Shown: positions 22,870-27,141 of the stretch, in pieces | How positions within the stretch are numbered: the stretch's first letter is position 1 | How the letters are laid out: every line of letters begins with the position of its first letter | Assembly: GCA_910578605.1 (NCBI GenBank) | Contig: CAJTQG010000040.1 | Coordinates: 1 to 27,141, forward strand | Length of the DNA stretch: 27,141 bases | Reading direction: 5' to 3' | From: an uncultured Lachnospiraceae bacterium | GTDB lineage: Bacteria; Bacillota; Clostridia; Lachnospirales; Lachnospiraceae | The notes under the pieces: generated by a model | What the model saw: the letters and a program-made list of their open reading frames with translations, nothing else | Databases searched by the model: none | What the model was told of the DNA's origin: nothing | Program-made: the position numbers and the translations under genes

Positions 22870-23392
22870 AATCGGCAATGTCCATCACAAGTGAAAGAGA
22901 TGTGGTCTGCAGCAGCAGATGTTCATACTTTCCACTTGTGTTTACGATACCGGTTATGGATATATCTCCCACATGGGGCAGAGATTTGTTTACTCCTAGC
23001 CCGGGGCGAAGAGGGGAGGAATGAAGAGTCACATAACCAATATGGGAGGATTGACCGAGAGAGGCGTCCACTGCGATAATAAAAGCATGGGGATGCTTCT
23101 TTTTAATTATCTCAATGGTTTCAGTTAAATTTAGAGCATGTACAGGGTGTTTTAAAGTACCATAAATGTAAAAGTCCTGTCTTTCATATTTTTTCAATTT
23201 ATATCCAACTAAAGGGCCCAGACTGTCTCCTGTGGAGCGGACGCTGCCGATGCATAAGCATATAATAGGCGTTTTTTGTTGTGATTGACATATAAAACGA
23301 TAGAGGCATTTGCCAAACAGCTCAGCTTCCCGCTGTATTGCCTGGCTGCGTGTTCCTGATAAATGGGCCTTTTTAAAAAAGTACGTTTTCAT
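22796..23392 (-). CDS. yyaC: Sporulation-associated protein of the YyaC family
   Basis: A 198-residue member of the DUF1256/YyaC family, found in spore formers, with a hydrogenase-maturation-protease-like fold; its substrate is unknown. Family segments are CIGSVRSTGDSLGPLVGYKL, YGTLKHPVHALNLTETIE, IIAVDASLGQSSHIGYV and GVNKSLPHVGDISITGIVN. Its presence is the main evidence that this organism makes spores. No good ribosome binding site is close to the ATG; AAAGGG lies about 15 bases upstream. The 3' end overlaps the convergent coiled-coil gene by 74 bases. Confidence 0.9.
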   Translation of the reverse strand: MKTYFFKKAHLSGTRSQAIQREAELFGKCLYRFICQSQQKTPIICLCIGSVRSTGDSLGPLVGYKLKKYERQDFYIYGTLKHPVHALNLTETIEIIKKKHPHAFIIAVDASLGQSSHIGYVTLHSSPLRPGLGVNKSLPHVGDISITGIVNTSGKYEHLLLQTTSLSLVMDIADFIALGVIKCLSLLESYQPVPMKSY

Positions 23393-23747
23393 TGTTTACA
23401 TATTTACCCTTTCTTTCAACCTTCTGGTTATGCCGAAAAAGGCGGCACAAGCAATCGGGTTCTTTTTTATCAGTATTTACAAATTGATGAATATTCAACC
23501 ATAATAATAATAAAAAAATTTAGAGATAATACAACAAAAAGTGACGAAGCTATATCGATTACATCAGAATAATTACGGATTTTGCAGGGATTTGTCAATG
23601 AAAAGTTGGAATACTGTGCAGGATTCGACAAAGATATCATAAAGATTATGCTAAAATAAGGAAACGCGGTCTTAGGTTAAGGCAATCTATTACAAAAACA
23701 GCGTTAGAGTGGGAATATTTTACATAACTAATTATGGAGGGATTATT
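23393..23747. other. Intergenic region with a Spo0A-box match
   Basis: No gene is supported. The left half is AT-rich with a small gccgaaaaaggcggc hairpin near 23432. The right half carries the Spo0A-box match and a possible extended -10 (tgctaaaat near 23648) for the LysM gene. Little else can be seen. Confidence 0.5.
23624..23632 (-). promoter_or_regulatory. Spo0A-box match upstream of the LysM gene
   Basis: ttcgacaaa is the complement of TTTGTCGAA, containing the TGTCGAA core bound by Spo0A. The same nine bases occur at 17031-17039 ahead of another membrane-protein gene. It lies about 20 bases before a possible extended -10 and about 115 bases before the start codon. Confidence 0.45.
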
Positions 23748-25007
23748 TTGATTGAAATTGTATATAAGGAAGAAGAGAAGGATTTAGACAAGAAAAAAGC
23801 ATTAAAGCTGCCTAAAAATGTACAGCAAATTGGAAATATCAAGGATTATCAGAAGGTATACATAGAAGACCGAGTGATACAATACCTTATGGAGAAACCA
23901 TATAGTGAATCCGCTCTAAAGTATGGTGTACTTTTAGGAGAAATTAAGCGAGGCAATGGACATGCCTATATTTTTGTGCAGGGGTTTGTGCAGGTAAAAA
24001 GCAGCGGGGAAGATAAAATATGTTTTAATGAGATGGTGTGGAGTGATATCTATGAGCAAATGCGCCAGTATTATCCTACAAAAGAAGTGATTGGTTGGTT
24101 TTCCTTTCAATACTGTCAGGGGGAATTGGACGAGCTCACTGTTCGTAAAATACATTTGGATCACTTTGCAGGTAATGATAAAATATATTTACAAATTATC
24201 GAGGATGAGCAGGAGGAAAAAATATATACCTACAATAACGGAACGATGCAGGAGAGAGGAGGGTATTATGTTTATTTTGAAAAGCATCAGGACACCATAG
24301 ATTATATAGATGAGATATCTTATCTTTCCTCCTATGAAGAAAAACAGCAGCAACAGCAGAAATCCTATGGTTCCTTCCGCACTACCTTGAGGGAGCTGCA
24401 GGCGGGCAAGGAAAATAAAAAACCATTTGCTCTTGTCCATGCAGCCTCCTCCTTTCTTGTTGTCATACTTTTGGTGGCGGTTATCGCTACGATGAAAAAT
24501 TATGGGGAGATGACAAATATACGCCAGTCTATTGAGGAGCTGGCACAGAAGGTCACCAGACAAAATTCCAAGGAAACCGACCAGTGGGTGGAAGCGGAGG
24601 TAAAGGAGGTTCAGGGAAATGTGACGAAAAAGCCAGATGGTAAGGAACAGGATAAAAGCACACAGAAGGATAAAACAACACAAAAGAGTGAAACAGAAAA
24701 AACTTCCTCCAGGCAGGAGGAGAGTACCATAAATGAAGAAAAAACCACAAGCAGCCAGGAGACAAAAGAAACAGTTAAGGAGACGGAAGTTCAAACTACT
24801 GACAGTACAGCAGAGCAGACAACAACAGAGGCTACAGTGCCGGCAAATCAAGATGAGAAGGTTTATATTGTACAAGCAGGAGAAACACTTGGGGCTATCA
24901 GTACGAAAATATATCATACAATAGGAATGGTAGAAGAAATTAAAGAGAGAAACGGAATAGAAGATGGGGATAAGATTTATGAAGGACAAAAATTATATCT
25001 TCCTTAA
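23748..25007 (+). CDS. MPN-like/transmembrane/LysM cell-wall protein
   Basis: I start at TTG 23748, six bases after a perfect GGAGGG; a GTG at 23709 has no site. The 419-residue product has three parts. Residues about 30-190 resemble an MPN/JAB domain (VYIEDRVIQYLMEK, GVLLGEIKRGNGHAYIFVQG, KEVIGWFSF), but the HxH metal motif normally after 'GW' is missing. One membrane helix follows (about 230-250, FLVVILLVAVIATM), then a long Thr/Glu/Lys/Ser-rich linker. A C-terminal LysM domain ends the protein (YIVQAGETLGAISTKIYHTI, then GQKLYLP), which binds peptidoglycan. The protein thus ties a cytoplasmic non-catalytic domain to the wall. It heads a run with DUF5711 and CvpA genes and lies near yyaC, so a sporulation-stage envelope role is possible. 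Confidence 0.8.
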   Translation: MIEIVYKEEEKDLDKKKALKLPKNVQQIGNIKDYQKVYIEDRVIQYLMEKPYSESALKYGVLLGEIKRGNGHAYIFVQGFVQVKSSGEDKICFNEMVWSDIYEQMRQYYPTKEVIGWFSFQYCQGELDELTVRKIHLDHFAGNDKIYLQIIEDEQEEKIYTYNNGTMQERGGYYVYFEKHQDTIDYIDEISYLSSYEEKQQQQQKSYGSFRTTLRELQAGKENKKPFALVHAASSFLVVILLVAVIATMKNYGEMTNIRQSIEELAQKVTRQNSKETDQWVEAEVKEVQGNVTKKPDGKEQDKSTQKDKTTQKSETEKTSSRQEESTINEEKTTSSQETKETVKETEVQTTDSTAEQTTTEATVPANQDEKVYIVQAGETLGAISTKIYHTIGMVEEIKERNGIEDGDKIYEGQKLYLP

Positions 25008-25169
25008 ATGAATAGAGAATGTTATAATAAAAAAATGTATCATTGAGAATATAGGGTTAAGAATATATCACTTTGGCGGTTAATGGCTGTTAATTATGGC
25101 AAAATTCAGACATCTACAGTCAAGGTATATGCCAAGACATATCATAAAATGTGTAGAGGAACAAATTAT

Positions 25170-26330
25170 ATGGAAAAACAAGAAACAAATGACTATATCA
25201 GTAAAATAAAAAAACATAAGAGAAAAATTCGGATTGCAGTTGCTGTCATTGTGTTAATGATAATCTGTACTGTTGTAGTTATCAGTATCGTAATTAGAAA
25301 TAAAAAGTATAACTCTTACCAGATTGTGGAGGAGTATGCCATGGATGACATGATTGGAGGAGAATATTATAACTTTGGTGATTACATATTGAAATATAAC
25401 AGTGATGGTATTTGTTGTTTAAAGGGAAAAACTCCTGTTTGGAACCAAGCATTTGAAATGCAAAATCCAGTTTTGGATATCTGCGGTAAATATGTAGCCG
25501 TCGGTGAGAAAAATACAAATAAAATATACATATTTAACACGGAGGGACAGCAGGGGGAGATTAATACCCAGTATCCTCTTGTTAACTTGGCAGTTGCGGA
25601 GCAGGGAGTTGTGGCGGCAGTGCTGGAGGCGGATGATGCTAATTATATTGAAGTGATAGACAGCAATGGAATGGAATTGGTTACAGGCAGAACCGTGCTC
25701 AATGGAGATGGCTATCCAATAGACTTGTCCCTTTCTAATGATGGAACAAAACTGATAGTTTCTTATTTAAAGGTAGATGAGGAGCAATGCAAAACTTCTA
25801 TTGCATTTTATAATTTTTCTGAAATAGGGAAAAATGAGATTGACCGACTAATGGCAGGGTTTAATCAATATGATACAGCAATCGTGCCAAAGGTGGAATT
25901 TTTAAATAATGACACAGCATGTGCATTTGCTGATGACAGATTTACCATATATTCCATGAAGCAAAAGCCAGAGATTGTCTGTGAGGAAATGATTGACCAA
26001 AAAATAAAGAGTATTTTTTACAATGATTCCTATATAGGATTTGTTCTGCACAATGAAAATTTAGAAAATCCTAACACATTGAAGGTATATAATTTAAAAG
26101 GACGGCACATTTTAAGTAAGAATTTTGATTTCTCTTATACGGACATTGGCTTTGCCAAGGACAGCATTGTAATGTACAATGACGAGGAATGCTCCATAAT
26201 GTCGTTAAAGGGAGTGGAAAAATACAGGGAGACATTTGTAAATGGTATAATAGAAATTCTTCCTTCTAAAAATACATACGAATACTTGCTGATGGATATT
26301 GACGGAATCAAAAAGATAAAATTGAAATAA
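25170..26330 (+). CDS. DUF5711-family membrane-anchored beta-propeller
   Basis: The start is ATG 25170 (MEKQETNDYISKIKKHKRK), with AGAGGA about nine bases ahead; an in-frame start at 25083 is not supported. The 386-residue product has a basic cytoplasmic end, one membrane helix (IAVAVIVLMIICTVVVISIV), then an extracytoplasmic repeat domain of short strands (PVLDICGKYVAVGEKNTN; PIDLSLSNDGTKLIVSYL; TDIGFAKDSIVMYND) typical of a beta-propeller, as in DUF5711 proteins. Function is unknown. It follows the LysM gene by about 160 bases and precedes the CvpA gene by 13. Confidence 0.8.
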   Translation: MEKQETNDYISKIKKHKRKIRIAVAVIVLMIICTVVVISIVIRNKKYNSYQIVEEYAMDDMIGGEYYNFGDYILKYNSDGICCLKGKTPVWNQAFEMQNPVLDICGKYVAVGEKNTNKIYIFNTEGQQGEINTQYPLVNLAVAEQGVVAAVLEADDANYIEVIDSNGMELVTGRTVLNGDGYPIDLSLSNDGTKLIVSYLKVDEEQCKTSIAFYNFSEIGKNEIDRLMAGFNQYDTAIVPKVEFLNNDTACAFADDRFTIYSMKQKPEIVCEEMIDQKIKSIFYNDSYIGFVLHNENLENPNTLKVYNLKGRHILSKNFDFSYTDIGFAKDSIVMYNDEECSIMSLKGVEKYRETFVNGIIEILPSKNTYEYLLMDIDGIKKIKLK

Positions 26331-26343
26331 GGAGAGTACGAAA

Positions 26344-27096
26344 ATGGGAAAATTGGTTTTAGCAATACTAATTGTCTATATTATATGGATGGCAGAACGA
26401 GGATATCGCAGAGGGTTTGTGCGAACTATATTTTCTATTGCTGTAGTGTTGGTATCTGTATTGTGTGCTACAATATTTGGACCTATGGCGGGAAGATGGA
26501 TGATTGAAAATGAAACTATATATGGCATAGTAGAAAAACAAGTAGACCAGGTGATTGGAGAACACCTTGAGAACAATTCTAAAGAATTAAAGGATTTGGT
26601 AACGCAAAAAAACATGACGGAGTTGATGGGGCAGGACAAGCAGTTTGAAAAACAATGGGAACAAGCGATTGAGCAAGTGGGAGTTTGGGTGGAGGAGCTT
26701 CCGGTGCCAAAGAAAATGAAACAGGAAATAAAAAAAGAAATAGATAAAGTACAGGATGGGCAGTGGAAGGAGAAATCCATTAAAGAGATGGTAGTAGGCA
26801 GCATTACGGAGTCTATTTTACAAACGGTTGGGTACATTCTTGTGTTTGCCATTGTTTCCGTACTGATGAAAGTTCTGTTTGGCATATTGGTGGGAATGAC
26901 AAGTTTGCCCATTCTTCATCACGTCGATAAGCTTGCAGGGTTAGCCGCAGGTTTTGTGCAGGGTGTCTGTATTATATGGATTGCCGGTGTTTGTATTTAT
27001 ATGATTAGCAGCACTTCTGCAGGTCAATCAATTATCAATGTGATTTATTCTAATTCTGTGTTGACTTGGATTTATGAAAACAATATTTTTCTGTAA
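26344..27096 (+). CDS. cvpA: CvpA-family membrane protein
   Basis: A 250-residue CvpA (colicin V production) family protein. Four membrane helices are visible: LVLAILIVYIIWMA, then the conserved RGYRRGFVRTIFSIAVVLV, and two near residues 160-230 (ILVFAIVSVLMKVLFGILVG; AAGFVQGVCIIWIAGVCIYM). Between helix pairs lies a charged helical loop of about 90 residues (EKQVDQVIGEHLENN onward), longer than in Escherichia coli CvpA. AAGGAGAG precedes ATG 26344. Its tight spacing after the DUF5711 gene shows co-transcription, pointing to a joint envelope function. Confidence 0.85.
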   Translation: MGKLVLAILIVYIIWMAERGYRRGFVRTIFSIAVVLVSVLCATIFGPMAGRWMIENETIYGIVEKQVDQVIGEHLENNSKELKDLVTQKNMTELMGQDKQFEKQWEQAIEQVGVWVEELPVPKKMKQEIKKEIDKVQDGQWKEKSIKEMVVGSITESILQTVGYILVFAIVSVLMKVLFGILVGMTSLPILHHVDKLAGLAAGFVQGVCIIWIAGVCIYMISSTSAGQSIINVIYSNSVLTWIYENNIFL

Positions 27097-27113
27097 ATTT
27101 ATAAAAAAAGCTA

Positions 27114-27141
27114 TTGACACCAATCGACAGTTGTGCTAATC
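27114..27141 (+). promoter_or_regulatory. Promoter at the window edge
   Basis: A perfect TTGACA (27114-27119), a 17-base spacer, then taatc where the window ends. It probably drives a gene outside the window. Confidence 0.5.

Noticed and set aside
24189..24989. A 266-codon minus-strand frame opposite the LysM gene
   Set aside because: Phe/Leu/Cys-rich antisense of the Lys/Glu/Thr-rich linker; no start signal.

Overview
The window looks like chromosome from a Gram-positive, low-GC, spore-forming Clostridia, most likely a Lachnospiraceae-type gut commensal. Evidence: AT-rich DNA, strong AGGAGG-type ribosome binding sites, a YyaC-family sporulation protein, two Spo0A-box matches, a TSCPD-domain protein, and Lachnospiraceae-like DUF5711 and CvpA neighbours. 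There are no rRNA or tRNA genes, no CRISPR array and no intact mobile element.

Left part (1-8600) is accessory and partly eroded. A sugar-binding lipoprotein and a Cache-type chemoreceptor form a minus-strand operon with no transporter genes (808-4001). Around it lie small AT-rich genes and wrecks that resemble leftovers of polymorphic toxin/immunity loci: a possible ParB-like toxin tail with a small partner (89-603), a free-standing protein resembling EF-G domain IV (4635-5168), a methyltransferase pseudogene (5361-5649), and a protein whose C-terminal half is a clear colicin-DNase immunity (Im9-type) domain (5740-6240). An APH-fold kinase follows, then a frameshifted MerR-type HTH with an intact-looking MerR-type promoter, and a zinc-ribbon membrane protein.

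Middle part (8600-16700): an AbiEi-type antitoxin without its AbiEii toxin, with a perfect dyad in its promoter spacer; two structured, terminator-like RNAs; and a tight run of a MATE exporter, endonuclease V, 3-dehydroquinate synthase and RNA 2'-phosphotransferase. Next come MTA/SAH nucleosidase, a 150-bp highly folded palindromic element, an Imm1-like protein, a Nudix hydrolase, LuxS and a TSCPD protein. MTA/SAH nucleosidase and LuxS together convert S-adenosylhomocysteine to homocysteine and the AI-2 precursor.

Right part (17000-27141) is mostly chromosomal housekeeping: a membrane protein preceded by a Spo0A-box match, glucose-6-phosphate isomerase, a small conserved protein, a sirtuin divergent from a PfoR/EIIC-like membrane protein, a coiled-coil membrane protein whose end overlaps convergent yyaC, and a three-gene run encoding an MPN-like/LysM membrane protein, a DUF5711 protein and a CvpA-family protein. 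No complete novel system was found. The best leads are the orphan immunity-like genes, the EF-G-domain-IV-like protein, the metal-motif-lacking MPN-LysM protein, and the structured non-coding elements at 9335-9469 and 14112-14261.
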